Shown here: positions 7,893-17,918 of the stretch, one piece after another
Position numbering within the stretch: position 1 is the first letter of the stretch
Layout of the letters: each line of letters begins with the position of its first letter
Assembly: GCF_013340935.1 (NCBI RefSeq)
Contig: NZ_WHOS01000009.1
Location: forward strand, 1 to 64,000
Direction: 5' to 3'
DNA length: 64,000 nt
DNA from: Azospirillum melinis
Lineage (GTDB): Bacteria; Pseudomonadota; Alphaproteobacteria; Azospirillales; Azospirillaceae
Translations under genes and position numbers: made by a program
The notes under the pieces: model-generated
Seen by the model: the letters and a program-made list of their open reading frames with translations, nothing else
What the model was told of the DNA's origin: nothing
Database searches by the model: none

Positions 7893-9062
7893 TCAGCCGG
7901 TGGTGCTCTTCGAATGGCCTGCCGGTCCGGCGGCCGGAACCGGTCCGGCGGGAACGGCGGGCGACGTGCTCAGGCTGCCGCGTGCGTTGCGGCGGTAGAT
8001 CTCCAGCAGCCGTTCGCGGAACACGGCGACGTCGAACTGGCGCTCCCAACGCGCGCGGGCACCGGCGCTGAGGTTGCGGCGCAGGGTGCGGTCGTCGATC
8101 ACCCGCGCCAGCGCATCGGCCAGCGCCGCCACATCGCCCGGCGGAACGAGCAGTCCGGTCTCCCCGTCGGCGATGGCGTCCGGGACGCTGCCGACCGGGG
8201 TGGCGACGATGCTCAGTCCCTCCGCCATCGCCTCCAGAACGGACATCGGCAGGCCTTCGAACATCGACGGCTGCACCAGCACATGGGCGCCGGCCAGTTC
8301 GCGCCGGCAGCCGGCCTGATCCAGCCAGCCGGTGAAGCGCACGCGGTCAGCGATGCCCAGTTCCGTCGCGAGGCTGCGGTAGGTTTCCAGATCGCCGTCC
8401 CCGGCGATGGTGACCTGCCAGTTGCGGTCGCGGCAGGTGGGGGACGCCAGCGCGTTCAGCAGGACGTCGATGCCTTTCAGCTTGATCAGCCGGCCGAGGA
8501 ACAGCAGGCGGACCGGGCCGGCGAAGTCCTCTTCCGCATCGTCGCGCACCGGCGGCGATGCCGGACCCGGCACGGCGTTGTGCAGCAGGGTGGTGCGCTG
8601 GCGCGCCTCGGGCCCGAAGGCCTCGGCCACCCAGTCGCGCCAGAACTCGCCCAGCACGACGATCTCGCTGGTCATCGCCATCATGCGGCGGATCGCCCAG
8701 CGCATCACCGGACCAGCGTCCTTGAACTGCTTGGGGAAGCGACCGCCATGCAGATGCAGGATCACCGGCACACCGAAGGTGCGTGCCATCGCGATCAGGA
8801 TGCCCTTGCGCAGGACACTGCCGTATTCCGCCATATGGATGTGGACGAGATCGGCCTTGCCGGCGGCAAAGCAACCGGCAAGCCGCGCGGTCGCCCGCGC
8901 GAAATAGAGGGGCATCAGGTGGAATTTGCCGGGGCCGTAGCTGTCGATCACCTCGAACTTCACGTCCGGACAATTCTGCCGGAAATCGGTCGTGAAGTTG
9001 TCGACCACACGGCCCATTCCGCCTTTCTCCTGGGTGCCGCCGGGGGAGACGATATAGATCAT
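7893..9062 (-). CDS. Glycosyltransferase family 4, 389 aa
   Basis: GT-B retaining glycosyltransferase. The N-terminal glycine-rich loop is SPGGTQEKGGMGRV, the acceptor domain carries HLHGG, and the nucleotide-sugar domain carries the E-x7-E motif EGLPMSVLEAMAEG near residues 260-275. It should add one sugar to the growing lipid-linked repeat unit on the cytoplasmic face. It is a clear relative of the next upstream glycosyltransferase (both have GG-G-GR-V/T, HLHG and W-RDF/WV motifs), so the two probably arose by duplication. The donor sugar cannot be told. Confidence 0.88.
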   Translation of the reverse strand: MIYIVSPGGTQEKGGMGRVVDNFTTDFRQNCPDVKFEVIDSYGPGKFHLMPLYFARATARLAGCFAAGKADLVHIHMAEYGSVLRKGILIAMARTFGVPVILHLHGGRFPKQFKDAGPVMRWAIRRMMAMTSEIVVLGEFWRDWVAEAFGPEARQRTTLLHNAVPGPASPPVRDDAEEDFAGPVRLLFLGRLIKLKGIDVLLNALASPTCRDRNWQVTIAGDGDLETYRSLATELGIADRVRFTGWLDQAGCRRELAGAHVLVQPSMFEGLPMSVLEAMAEGLSIVATPVGSVPDAIADGETGLLVPPGDVAALADALARVIDDRTLRRNLSAGARARWERQFDVAVFRERLLEIYRRNARGSLSTSPAVPAGPVPAAGPAGHSKSTTG

Positions 9063-9437
9063 GTCCGCTCCTGATCCTTTCCCGGCCCGCCTTTCCTGCG
9101 TTGCGCCCCGGCTTTTACCGTATGACGTCCGTCTTTCGACGGCTGCGGCGGGCTTGTTATGTTTTCGGCCTCTGTTCCTTGCCGGCCCGACGATCAGGCC
9201 GTGACAGGTGCGTCGCGGTGCGGCCGATGGGCTGCCGCCCTTTGGAACGCGCCGCAGCCGGAGGCCGGGCGGCGTTCACGTGCAAGTTTACGCGATGCAG
9301 CATCCGCACGCTGTGGAGCGACCGAACGGGTTGGCCTGCCGGTATGGTTACCCAACCTGTGCATGTGCATCTCCCTTTCGGCTATGCCCGCATTGATTGT
9401 TTTCTAATCCGATCATCGACATTTGCGTGACCATGGC
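9063..9437. other. Intergenic region, no gene seen
   Basis: This stretch of 375 bp separates two minus-strand glycosyltransferase genes. No convincing start, ribosome site or codon bias supports a gene on either strand. The end near 9385-9425 is AT-rich (TTGATTGTTTTCTAATC). A promoter for the 9062 gene could lie here, but I see no strong motif. Confidence 0.4.
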
Positions 9438-10640
9438 CTACCGCCGTTTGGAGGCGGTGGCGGCCGATCCGGCCAGCTTGTCCAAGTCTCCGGAAAGCTC
9501 GACGGCGCCGCGGTCCAGCTCCTGATAAATCGCCAGAAGCGATTTGGCGTAGGCGTCGATGACGAACTGTTTCAGGAACAGGCGGCGCCCGTTCTCCGCG
9601 AGCCGGCGATAGAGGTCCGGATCTTGTCCGACCTCGATGACGGCATCGGCCAGGGCGCCGGGGTCGTTCACCGGGATGATCCGGGCGGTTTCGCCGTCGG
9701 TCAGCACCTCCGGGATCGATCCCACCGGCGTGGTGATGACCGGCAACTGCGCCGACAGCGCCTCCAGGATCACCATGGGCAGCCCTTCATGGGTCGAGGG
9801 CAGCAGCAGCATGTCGTGCGACCGGATGTGCGCATGCGCTTCCTCCCGGCCGATCCAGCCCAGGAATCGGCATTCCTCCGCGACCCCCAGTTCGGCGGCC
9901 ATGGCGCGGTAGCCGTCGACATCGCCGCCGCCGCCGATGGTCACCCGGAAGGGTTGGCCGCGCTCCTTCAGCAGCGCACAGGCGCGCAGCAGCGTGCCGA
10001 TGCCCTTGCGCTCGGAGAGGTTGGCGAGCACCAGCAGGGACAGGACGGCGCCCGGCTCCGGCGGTTTCGGCGTGCCGAGGTCAGCGCCGACATCCGGCAC
10101 GGCGTTGTAGAGCACCCGGATCTTGCGGGGATCGGTGCGGACCGACTGGACCAGGAAGTCGCGCCAGTTGTCGCCCAGCACCACCACCCGGCCGCAGCGG
10201 TTGAACAGCCAGCGGCTGATGCCGCGGGCGAACATGCCGCCTTCGAAGAACTCGACGAAGGAGGCGCCGTGCAGGTGGACGACGGTCGGGCAGGACATCA
10301 GCCCCGACACCAGCTGGACCGCCGCCTTGCGCAGGAAGCTCGCACGCTCCGACACGTTGATGTGCACGACGGAGGCCCGGCGGCGGGCCAGGATCCAGCC
10401 CAGTTTTGCCAGGGTTACGCCGAGATATAAAGGTGACAGCAGAACGCTACCGGTACCGCGGGTATCGAGGATGATGGAGCGGGTCGTGCCCGACCTGTCG
10501 AACTGGTCGACCACATAGCCCGTCATGCGGCCGATGCCGCCACCGCCGTCGAGTGCGCCCGGCGTCGCGAACACGACGACGGTCCGGGTGGGCGCATCCG
10601 GTTGGCCGGTGGGGGTGCGGATGTCGTTGGTGCTGTCCAT
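9438..10640 (-). CDS. Glycosyltransferase family 4, 400 aa
   Basis: GT-B retaining glycosyltransferase with a GGGGIGRMTGYV glycine loop, VVHLHGASF in the acceptor half, and the donor-site motif EGLPMVILEALSAQ. The ATG at 10640 begins MDSTNDIRTP and has AAGGAC upstream; the frame stays open further upstream but runs across the next gene. It would act on the lipid-linked exopolysaccharide repeat unit. It is a paralogue of the 7893-9062 gene. The upstream GT2 gene ends only 23 bp away, so they are probably cotranscribed. Confidence 0.88.
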   Translation of the reverse strand: MDSTNDIRTPTGQPDAPTRTVVVFATPGALDGGGGIGRMTGYVVDQFDRSGTTRSIILDTRGTGSVLLSPLYLGVTLAKLGWILARRRASVVHINVSERASFLRKAAVQLVSGLMSCPTVVHLHGASFVEFFEGGMFARGISRWLFNRCGRVVVLGDNWRDFLVQSVRTDPRKIRVLYNAVPDVGADLGTPKPPEPGAVLSLLVLANLSERKGIGTLLRACALLKERGQPFRVTIGGGGDVDGYRAMAAELGVAEECRFLGWIGREEAHAHIRSHDMLLLPSTHEGLPMVILEALSAQLPVITTPVGSIPEVLTDGETARIIPVNDPGALADAVIEVGQDPDLYRRLAENGRRLFLKQFVIDAYAKSLLAIYQELDRGAVELSGDLDKLAGSAATASKRR

Positions 10641-10663
10641 GGGCGTCGGGGTCCTTTTCGTGC

Positions 10664-11647
10664 TCAGGCAGCGTCGGACGCGGAGAACAAGGCCTGCCGC
10701 AGGCGGCGGCGCAGGCCGACCGGCATCAGCGAATGCATGGTGAAGGTGGCGAGAGCCATCGGCGTCGGCTGGCCATCGCGCAGCGCCGAATTCAGGATCC
10801 GCCAGCGCGTGCCGGCGGTGCGGGCCGCCTGCTCGCCGCCGGTCGCCTGCAACAGCAGGCTGGCATAGGCGCGCGGCGACAGGTGGTCGCGCATCGACTC
10901 GGCCCATTCCAGCGCCTGGTTGATGTTGTGGCAGGTCGACAGGGTGACGCGGTTGTTTTCCTCGGTGTAATGGACGGCCATCACGTCGGGGATGTGGATC
11001 AGCGCCACCCCGTCGATCCGACCGCAGGTGATCAGCCATTCCCAGTCGTCGAAGCGGGATTTGGGGACCGGGTTGCGCAGCAGCAGCGCCTTGGGTGCCA
11101 GCAGCGTGGTGGTCGGGGCGAAGGTCTCGCCCTTGAACAGGCCGCGGCGGACGAACAGGTAGTCGCCGATGGCGTCGGCCGGGGTGGCGAGACGCCGGGG
11201 CCAGGCGAAGGTGCCGCGGGCGGTCACCACCTGGCAGCGGCAGCTGACGATGGGGAAGCGGATGCCGGCCGGGCGGCCCGCCATCTGCAACTCCACCTTC
11301 TCCGGCATCCAATGGTCGTCGTCGTCAAGGAAGGCGATCCAGTCGCCCCGTGCGGCGCGCACGCCGATATTGCGGGCTTCAGCGGCGCCGTGGTTCGTCT
11401 CAAGTTCCATCACGGTCAGCCGCGGATCGGCCAGTGTCGCCAGATGCGAGGCCGTGGCCGGATCCGGCCCGTCGATCACCACGATGACGTCAAGGTCGCG
11501 ATAGGTCTGGTCGAGCGCGCTGCGCACCGCCCGCATCACCATGTCCGGGCGGTTGCGGGTGGGGATCACGACCGTAACCTGATTGTTGGTCGCCTGTTCG
11601 CTGTTTGCCGGGCGGTTGCTGCTTGCCGGCTCGTTCTTCGGGCTCAT
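10664..11647 (-). CDS. Glycosyltransferase family 2, 327 aa
   Basis: GT-A inverting glycosyltransferase. The N-terminal strand TVVIPTRNRPDMV is followed by VVIDGPDPAT and the metal-binding cluster FLDDDDHW. The ATG at 11647 has GAAGG at a good distance, so the N-terminal 35-codon extension of the open frame is not used. Residues 1-20 are a low-complexity Asn/Ser-rich leader. It adds one sugar of the repeat unit; the donor is unknown. It lies in the run Wzy-like, GT2, GT4, GT4, deacetylase on the minus strand. Confidence 0.87.
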   Translation of the reverse strand: MSPKNEPASSNRPANSEQATNNQVTVVIPTRNRPDMVMRAVRSALDQTYRDLDVIVVIDGPDPATASHLATLADPRLTVMELETNHGAAEARNIGVRAARGDWIAFLDDDDHWMPEKVELQMAGRPAGIRFPIVSCRCQVVTARGTFAWPRRLATPADAIGDYLFVRRGLFKGETFAPTTTLLAPKALLLRNPVPKSRFDDWEWLITCGRIDGVALIHIPDVMAVHYTEENNRVTLSTCHNINQALEWAESMRDHLSPRAYASLLLQATGGEQAARTAGTRWRILNSALRDGQPTPMALATFTMHSLMPVGLRRRLRQALFSASDAA

Positions 11648-11714
11648 GGGTCTGCCTTCGGTCGAAGGGAAATGGGAATGGTGGCAGAGGAGAAAGGACT
11701 GGAGCGCCCTGCCG

Positions 11715-13058
11715 CTACTGCCTGGAGAGCGGGCCGGGATAGGGGCCGGCATAGGCGGTCCGCCCGGCGTAAGCGGGGGACGGGACGCCGGCGGCGTTCC
11801 GGCGCAGTCGGTGCTCTTCGGCCGCCCGGTCGTTCAGCAGACGCTGCCAGCGGCTCTGCTGGATCAGTCGGACGACGGCTATGGTGGCGATCACCCAGTT
11901 CATCGAATGGCGTTCGGCGAACACGCTCTCGGACACCGAAACCGCCAGCAGGGCGCAGCCGACGGCGAAGGCCCAGGCGGCCTCGGGCCGGCTGTTGCCG
12001 TAGCGGGCGGCGAAGAAGCCCTGGAACAGCATGCGGCCCAGCACCGCCACCACCAGCGCGACACCGACGAGGCCGAGGTCGAGCGTCAGCTCCAGCCAGC
12101 CGCTGTGGGCCGAGGTGATGCCCCAGTCGCGGGTGAAGCTGGAGCCCGGTCCGTTGAAGCCGGACCAGTAGGCGGCATAGCCGTAGCCCTGGAGCGGCCG
12201 CTCGCTGACCGAGTGGACGATGTGTTCCCACAGCACGGTGCGGCCGGTCAAAGTCGGATCACGGCCCAGCGCGTAGAGCACGTCGTACCAGAAGGTGGCG
12301 CCGGCGGTGACCATGATCACCAGCAGGGCCAGCAGCAGCGCCATGGTGGGCGCGAAGTTGCGGATGCTGCCGCGCAGCATGGTGGTCGACAGCAGAGCAA
12401 CCGACACCAGGACCGAGGTCACAAGGCCGGTGCCGGATCGGCTCATCACGATCAACAGCATCGCCAGCAGGATCAGCGGCCGGGTGAGCCAGCGGCCCAT
12501 TTCCTTCTGCCAGTCCAGCCAGACCAGCGCCAGAACCAGCCAGACCATCATGCGGCCGGTCACGTTCTTCTGGAAGAACACGCCCTTCCAGGCGCCGACA
12601 TGCTGCGCGCTGTCCAGACCGATGGTCGGCATCGCGAAGATCATGAAGAAGGAGACGAACATCAGGAACGACAGCCCGACCACCAGCAGCCGCATGATCT
12701 CCGGGAAGCGGAAGCGCAAAGCGAGCCAGATGCCGAACACCGTCGTGAACATGAAGGCGATCGACCGGCGCAGTGTGATGTCCGGGAACAGCGACCACAG
12801 CGCGGTCAGGAAGGCGAAGGCGATCATGGCCGTCAGCGCCGGGCTGGCGAAGGGTATCTGGAAGGCGATGGCCGGCCGCAGTGCGATGGCAGCCAGCACC
12901 AGAACATAAAGGCCGCCATACAGGATGGTGACGCCGGCCGATTCCAGATCGCCCGCCAGCGGGTCGCCGCCGGTCAGCATCAGCGGAAGCACCGAGCCTC
13001 CGAAGGCGATGATGCCGATGACGGCGATGGTTTTTTCCAGAAAATCCAGGATTTTCAT
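11715..13058 (-). CDS. O-antigen ligase/Wzy-like polysaccharide polymerase, 447 aa
   Basis: A polytopic membrane protein with about ten to twelve hydrophobic segments and the Wzy_C-type region around residues 170-330, which includes the periplasmic loop after GRDPTLTGRTVLWEH. That R-x-x-LW pattern is typical of O-antigen ligase/polymerase proteins. The ATG at 13058 is preceded by AAGGGA. It would polymerise repeat units flipped by Wzx, or ligate glycan to an acceptor, at the periplasmic face. A strong terminator upstream ends the previous gene, so this gene probably starts a new transcript. Confidence 0.85.
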   Translation of the reverse strand: MKILDFLEKTIAVIGIIAFGGSVLPLMLTGGDPLAGDLESAGVTILYGGLYVLVLAAIALRPAIAFQIPFASPALTAMIAFAFLTALWSLFPDITLRRSIAFMFTTVFGIWLALRFRFPEIMRLLVVGLSFLMFVSFFMIFAMPTIGLDSAQHVGAWKGVFFQKNVTGRMMVWLVLALVWLDWQKEMGRWLTRPLILLAMLLIVMSRSGTGLVTSVLVSVALLSTTMLRGSIRNFAPTMALLLALLVIMVTAGATFWYDVLYALGRDPTLTGRTVLWEHIVHSVSERPLQGYGYAAYWSGFNGPGSSFTRDWGITSAHSGWLELTLDLGLVGVALVVAVLGRMLFQGFFAARYGNSRPEAAWAFAVGCALLAVSVSESVFAERHSMNWVIATIAVVRLIQQSRWQRLLNDRAAEEHRLRRNAAGVPSPAYAGRTAYAGPYPGPLSRQ

Positions 13059-13245
13059 CGGCTTTCCCTTAGGCTGCCGTACCGTGTTCGGCTGTGCAGC
13101 ACTGAAGATGCGGATGCCACCCCTCATCTCGTAGCCGGGCGGTGGCATTAGACCGAAGGAGGCTGGGCCCGAAAGGGGTAGCCGCTTTCGCGTCACCCCC
13201 TCCCTTTGCCGCCCGAAAAAGGGAATGGACCCTAAGGATTCCAAT

Positions 13246-13277
13246 AAAAAGACCCCCGCGCGGGTGGCGCGGGGGTC
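13246..13277 (-). terminator. Rho-independent terminator after the priming glycosyltransferase
   Basis: A perfect stem of GACCCCCGCGC (13251-13261) and its complement (13267-13277), read on the minus strand and followed by TTTTT. It lies 32 bp after the stop of the sugar transferase gene at 13309 and separates it from the Wzy-like gene. Confidence 0.9.
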
Positions 13278-13308
13278 CGGCTGGCATCCGGTTCGGGGAG
13301 AGGGCCGG

Positions 13309-14760
13309 TTACGACCCGTCGCCCTTCAGGACCATCACGGCGGTCTTGCAGAGGATGAAGAAGTCGAACAGCAGGCCGCAGTTACGGACATAGAAGACGT
13401 CCATCGCGACACGCTCCTGGAAGGTGGTGCGGTGGCGCCCCGACACCTGCCAGTAGCCGGTCAGGCCCGGACGGACGGTGCCGATCACCGCGGCGGAGTC
13501 ACCTACCTCCGGCAGTTCCTTCGGCATGTAGGCGCGCGGGCCGATCAGGCTCATGTCGCCCATCAGGATGTTCCACAGCTGCGGCAGCTCGTCGAGCGAG
13601 GTCTTGCGCAGGAAGCGGCCGAGCGGGGTGATGCGCGGGTCGACCGTCAGCTTGTGGTAGGTCATGTACTCTTCGCGGGCGACCGGGTCGTTCGCCAGCA
13701 GATGCTGCAGCTGCTCTTCCGCATCGACATGCATGGAGCGGAACTTCAGCAGGTCGAAGGTCTGCTTGCCGCCGGCCCAGCGCTTCTGGCGGAACATGAC
13801 CGGGCCGGGGCTGTCCAGCCGGATGGCGACGGCGAGACCCAGCATCAGCGGCGCCACCAGGACCAGCAGGATCGCCGACAGGACGATGTCCATGGCGCGG
13901 CGGATGCGCAGGTAGCCGGTCGGCGGACGGACGCTGACGCGCAGGGCCAGCGAACCGTGCAGGTTGTGGTACGTCGCGTCGACGGCGCTGACGTTGCCTT
14001 CGCCCAGCACGCAGTAGACTTGACGGAAGGGCAGGGTGCGGACCAGGCCGGTCAGGTCGTTGCCGTGCCGGCCCATGTCGGCGACGATGGCGGCACTTGC
14101 CTGGCCGGCGACGGCGGGCGACTTCGCCAGCAGCTCCACCGGACCCATCACCGGCAGGCCGGCGACGCGGGTCTGCCACAGGCTGTCGTCGTCATCGACG
14201 AAGCCGACCGGCCGCATGCCGAGCCAGGGAAGGCGCTGCAGCTTCTCGGCGATGGCGGCACCCTGCGGGCCAGCGCCGACGATCATCACCGGCGTGCGCC
14301 AGTCCAGCGCGCTGGACAGCAGACCCTGGATCAGCAGCAGGTCGGCGACGTAGGTGACCGCGAAGCCCAGCAGCGCGATCGACAGCGCTTCCACGAAGAA
14401 GGAGCGGAAGCCTTCCATCACGATGAACGGCACCGCCAGCACGGCGCAGCACAGAAATGCCGCCTGAAAAGTCCGTCTCGTGCGTTCCATGTAGTCGAAG
14501 CGTCCGAGCGTATAGATGCCGAACACCGACTTCACCAGAGGCACCAGCATCAGACCGGTCACCAGCGACCGCTGCCAGGCTGCGGCTTCCATCGGCTCGG
14601 TCAGCGCATCGGCACCGAGGAAATGGTTGAGCGTCCACCCCACCAGGGCGAGGACCAATCCATCCGAGAGTGCAAGCAGCAGCCCGGGGGCGATCGTGGG
14701 GATCGTCGCCTTTTTCGCCGAGGTCAGATCGATGACCACTTCTGGGTCCAGTTTGCTCAT
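13309..14760 (-). CDS. Polyprenyl-phosphate sugar-1-phosphate transferase (WbaP/PssY type), 483 aa
   Basis: Starts exopolysaccharide synthesis by moving a sugar-1-phosphate to undecaprenyl phosphate at the inner membrane. The N-terminal half has about four membrane segments and a nucleotide-binding-like domain ([17 protein letters not shown]). The C-terminal bacterial sugar transferase domain begins with one membrane segment and has [45 protein letters not shown] and [10 protein letters not shown]. The start was set at the ATG of MSKLDPEVV; its ribosome site is weak. It is transcribed away from the flippase gene across an 852-bp gap and has its own terminator. Confidence 0.92.
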   Translation of the reverse strand: MSKLDPEVVIDLTSAKKATIPTIAPGLLLALSDGLVLALVGWTLNHFLGADALTEPMEAAAWQRSLVTGLMLVPLVKSVFGIYTLGRFDYMERTRRTFQAAFLCCAVLAVPFIVMEGFRSFFVEALSIALLGFAVTYVADLLLIQGLLSSALDWRTPVMIVGAGPQGAAIAEKLQRLPWLGMRPVGFVDDDDSLWQTRVAGLPVMGPVELLAKSPAVAGQASAAIVADMGRHGNDLTGLVRTLPFRQVYCVLGEGNVSAVDATYHNLHGSLALRVSVRPPTGYLRIRRAMDIVLSAILLVLVAPLMLGLAVAIRLDSPGPVMFRQKRWAGGKQTFDLLKFRSMHVDAEEQLQHLLANDPVAREEYMTYHKLTVDPRITPLGRFLRKTSLDELPQLWNILMGDMSLIGPRAYMPKELPEVGDSAAVIGTVRPGLTGYWQVSGRHRTTFQERVAMDVFYVRNCGLLFDFFILCKTAVMVLKGDGS

Positions 14761-15612
14761 CGCAGGTCCCGTGGTTGAAGGGAATGCCAGCCACCGCACG
14801 GCCATTCGTGCGGATGGTCGCTCGTCATCAGCGTCTCTTGGGATTCGGCCGGTCTTTACTTTGCTGCACCCCCGCATCGGCAGAGGCGCATTTATGTAAA
14901 GAACACTCTTTCATGATTTTGGTGGGCCGATCCGCTGTTCGTTGAGGACGAATTAGGATGAGGAAGCTCGGCCAGCAACAGTGCATACGGACGTTGATTT
15001 CGCGTCCGCGATACCACCGGTGTTTCGAAGGGTGCGGGGGGCCGAATATTAATGGGGATACTTTCGGATGCGGTCCCCAGCGGGGATAGCGTTTCGGGTT
15101 AACGGCAAGGTGGTGCCGCACCCCCGGCGGCACCTGCGATCCCCGCAATTTTTGGGTATATGCTGCGGAAACCTCCCCCGACCGGGCGAAAAGCGGCAGC
15201 GCGAACGGGGACGATCGCCGAACTTGCGGGGTGGGGCCGCCACCCGGATCGACCGAAGGGAGCGTCTGAGCAATTCCGAGCGGGGGCGTGGCGCGAACGC
15301 ACCCTTGCCTGTTGCGGGGCGCAAGAGGCAGCGTGCGAACTCGCCGGAAAGCATACTCGGAACGTCCAGGATCTCTGACCGAAGCCGTGCTGACTAGCAC
15401 CGAAGAGTGTTCCGGTCTCTTCAAGGCCGAATTGACGCTGTCCCGACCTCCGCCAAGATTTGGCGCGTTCTTTTTCCTTATCTGCGCCCGTGCGGCACGC
15501 CCTTCAGAACTGGTCCATGCGACATGGATCCATGCGACAGGGCGGACCCGATGCTCTCCCCAGCAGGCGAGACCGGAAGAAGAAGCGGATTACAGGGGGC
15601 GAAGGAAACCGG
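14761..15612. other. Large divergent intergenic region, no gene seen
   Basis: 852 bp between the divergent priming transferase and flippase genes. No open frame here has gene-like codon use or a good ribosome site. It must hold both promoters. Contents I can see: an AT-rich stretch at about 14865-14960, and an inverted repeat at 15112-15134 next to ATTTTTGGGTATATGCTG, which could be a promoter or operator. It is the most likely place for regulation of the locus. Confidence 0.5.
15112..15134. repeat. Inverted repeat in the divergent exopolysaccharide promoter region
   Basis: GGTGCCGC (15112-15119) and GCGGCACC (15127-15134) form a perfect 8-bp stem with a C-rich 7-base loop. No T-run follows, so an operator or RNA hairpin fits better than a terminator. 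Confidence 0.5.
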
Positions 15613-17091
15613 ATGGCTGTCGAAGCTGGTACGATCATCAAACATGGCTGGATGTTCATGGTGGCGAACGTGGTCAACCGCGCTGCGGGACTGCTTCTGC
15701 TGCCGCTCTATGCGAAGGTCCTGTCACCGGCGGAGTTCGGCGTCTATGCCCTGATCAGCGTCGTCGGCGACATCGTTGCGGTCATGCTGATGATCGGCAT
15801 GATCAACGCCTTCACCGTCGTCTATTTCGAACATCCCGACGACCGCAGCCGGTCCCGCGTGGTCAGCACCACGATGATCGGTCTGTGGGCCGCCTCGCTG
15901 GCTCTGCTGGCGGTGGCCCTGCCGGCCGGCTGGGGCGCCAGCGATCTGCTGTTCGGCGGCACCGACCAGGGGCCGATCATCGCCTTCGCCTTTGCCGGCA
16001 TCGCCTTCAGCGCCGTGTTCGAACTGGCGCTCGCCTATTACCGGGTCCACAAGCGGTCGGGCACCTGCCTGCTGATCTCGGTCGGCAAGGCGGTGGGGCT
16101 GATCGGCCTCAACCTCAGCTTCCTGCTGGTGATGGATCTGGGTGTGACCGGCATCTTCCTGGCCAACGCCATCACCTTCGTCGGGCTGGGCATCGCGCTG
16201 ACGGTGGCGATCCTGGCGGCGAACGGCGTCGGCTTCTCCTTCGGCATCCTGAAGCGGGTGACGGTGCTGGGCCTGCCCTTCATGCCTCAGACCATGCTGG
16301 ACATGGGCAACCAGTTCGCCATGCGCTATCTGGTCAACCTGCTGATGGGCGTCGCGGCGGTCGGCGTGCTGTCCTTCGGCCTGCGGCTTGCCACCATGCT
16401 CTACATGTTCCTGACCGCCTCCTTCCTGCAGATCTGGTCGGTCAGCCGGATCGAGGCGCAGGATAGCACGGCCGGGCGCGACCAGTCGGAATTCGTCTTC
16501 TACCTGTTCGTCGTGCTGCTGTCGGCGGCGGCGCTCGGCATGGCGCTGACCGCGCCGGAGGTGCTGTGGCTGATCGCGTCTGCCGAGTACGAGACGGTTC
16601 TGCCCTGCATGCCGCTGCTTGTGCTGGCCTATGTCGTCCACGGCGTGCGCATGCATGCCGAGGTCGGGCTGGTGAAGACCAAGAAGGTCGGCGTCCTGCC
16701 GGCGATCTCGCTGGGCGGCCTGGCGATCGGCACGCTGATCATGGCGGTGACGCTGGGGCCGCTCGGCCTGATGGGCGGCGCCATCGGCGTTCTGGGCCGC
16801 GAACTGGTGATGCTGGTTGCCACGGAAGTATTGTGCCGCCGTCTCAGCCCGAACGAGCCGCCGCTCAGCACCCTGCGGGTGACGGGCATCCTGGCACCGG
16901 CCGCCATCGCCTATCTGGTCGGCCTCGCCCTGTTCGGGTTCGAGGTGAACCCGACCTTCGCCGCCGCCAAGGTCGGGCTGACCATGCTGTTCGCCGTCGC
17001 CGCCCTGTTCGGGCCGAGTTTCGGCAAGGCCGACCGCGCCATGCTGTTCCGCATGACGGCCCGATTTCGTCGCCGGCCGCAGACGGCTTGA
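15613..17091 (+). CDS. Polysaccharide flippase (Wzx-like, MOP superfamily), 492 aa
   Basis: A polytopic membrane protein with about twelve to fourteen helices. The N-terminus IIKHGWMFMVANVVNRAAG and the following LLPLYAKVLSPAEFGVYAL are typical of polysaccharide transporters of the Wzx/RfbX group. It would flip undecaprenyl-linked repeat units to the periplasm. The ATG at 15613 has GAAGGA nine bases upstream; the open frame extends 51 codons further but without a site. It is followed at 78 bp by an acetyltransferase gene and a shared terminator, giving a two-gene operon. Confidence 0.9.
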   Translation: MAVEAGTIIKHGWMFMVANVVNRAAGLLLLPLYAKVLSPAEFGVYALISVVGDIVAVMLMIGMINAFTVVYFEHPDDRSRSRVVSTTMIGLWAASLALLAVALPAGWGASDLLFGGTDQGPIIAFAFAGIAFSAVFELALAYYRVHKRSGTCLLISVGKAVGLIGLNLSFLLVMDLGVTGIFLANAITFVGLGIALTVAILAANGVGFSFGILKRVTVLGLPFMPQTMLDMGNQFAMRYLVNLLMGVAAVGVLSFGLRLATMLYMFLTASFLQIWSVSRIEAQDSTAGRDQSEFVFYLFVVLLSAAALGMALTAPEVLWLIASAEYETVLPCMPLLVLAYVVHGVRMHAEVGLVKTKKVGVLPAISLGGLAIGTLIMAVTLGPLGLMGGAIGVLGRELVMLVATEVLCRRLSPNEPPLSTLRVTGILAPAAIAYLVGLALFGFEVNPTFAAAKVGLTMLFAVAALFGPSFGKADRAMLFRMTARFRRRPQTA

Positions 17092-17169
17092 GAGTCGGCC
17101 TGAGAGCCGTTCTGACGGCCAGCCCGACAGCCGGCGTGACAATGCTTGATCGGAGAGGATGACACCGCG

Positions 17170-17817
17170 ATGCAGGACGCTCCGCACTACACATTTCGGC
17201 AGACGGTTGCGGCGGACGCCACCCGTTACGGCGGGGGCTCCGGCCTCGGGGCGGTGCTGAAGCTGCTGGCGGGCAACCGGATGTTCCGGGTGACCTTCAC
17301 CCTGCGCAGCTGTCAGGCGCTGAACCGGATGGGCGGCCCGCTGCGCAAGCCGCTGCTCGCCGCCTGCCGGCTGCTGCATCGCTGGACCCAACACTCCGCC
17401 GCCATGGATCTCCCCTGGGAAACCCAGGTCGGACCGGGACTGCGCATCCTGCACGGCTGGGGACTGGTGGTGAACGCCAGTGCCCGGATCGGTGCCAACG
17501 TCACCCTGTTCCACGGCGTGACCCTGGGCCAGAAGGACGATCTCCTTCCCACCGGCCGCGTCACCCATTACCCGGAGTTGGGCGACGGCGTCTGGGTCGG
17601 ACCGCACGCGGTGGTGATCGGCGTCAGCATCGGCGACGAGTGCATCGTCGCCGCCTCCTCCGTCGTCACCAAGCCGATGCCGCGCCGTAGCGTGGTCGCC
17701 GGCAACCCCGGCAAGGCGGTGGCCGAGGTCACCATCCCCGACATCCCGCATCCGGCGCCGGTCGGTGGCGTGTCGGCCATGATGCCCGGCACCGCCACCT
17801 CGCCGGTTCCAGGCTGA
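17170..17817 (+). CDS. Serine acetyltransferase-like hexapeptide O-acetyltransferase, 215 aa
   Basis: A left-handed beta-helix acetyltransferase of the CysE/colanic acid type. It shows hexapeptide repeats (IGANVTLFHGVTLG, LGDGVWVGPHAVVIG, IGDECIVAASSVV) and the active-site histidine in the FHGVTLG turn, and ends in VVAGNPGK. The start is the ATG of MQDAPH, preceded by GGAGAGG; an in-frame TTG lies eight codons earlier. In this locus it more probably O-acetylates a sugar of the exopolysaccharide, or a serine-like substituent, than serves cysteine synthesis. It is second in the flippase operon. Confidence 0.82.
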   Translation: MQDAPHYTFRQTVAADATRYGGGSGLGAVLKLLAGNRMFRVTFTLRSCQALNRMGGPLRKPLLAACRLLHRWTQHSAAMDLPWETQVGPGLRILHGWGLVVNASARIGANVTLFHGVTLGQKDDLLPTGRVTHYPELGDGVWVGPHAVVIGVSIGDECIVAASSVVTKPMPRRSVVAGNPGKAVAEVTIPDIPHPAPVGGVSAMMPGTATSPVPG

Positions 17818-17845
17818 TTCCGTCAGGTCCAGCCCCGGAAGCCGG

Positions 17846-17882
17846 AAAAAGGGTCCGGCAGCATTACTGTCGGACCCTTTTT
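17846..17882. terminator. Bidirectional terminator
   Basis: AAAAAGGGTCCG (17846-17857) pairs with CGGACCCTTTTT (from 17871). It gives a T-run on both strands. It closes the flippase operon on the + strand and the GH5 gene on the minus strand. Confidence 0.9.
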
Positions 17883-17918
17883 CGTCAAGTACTTACCCGG
17901 TCAGACGAACCGTACAGG

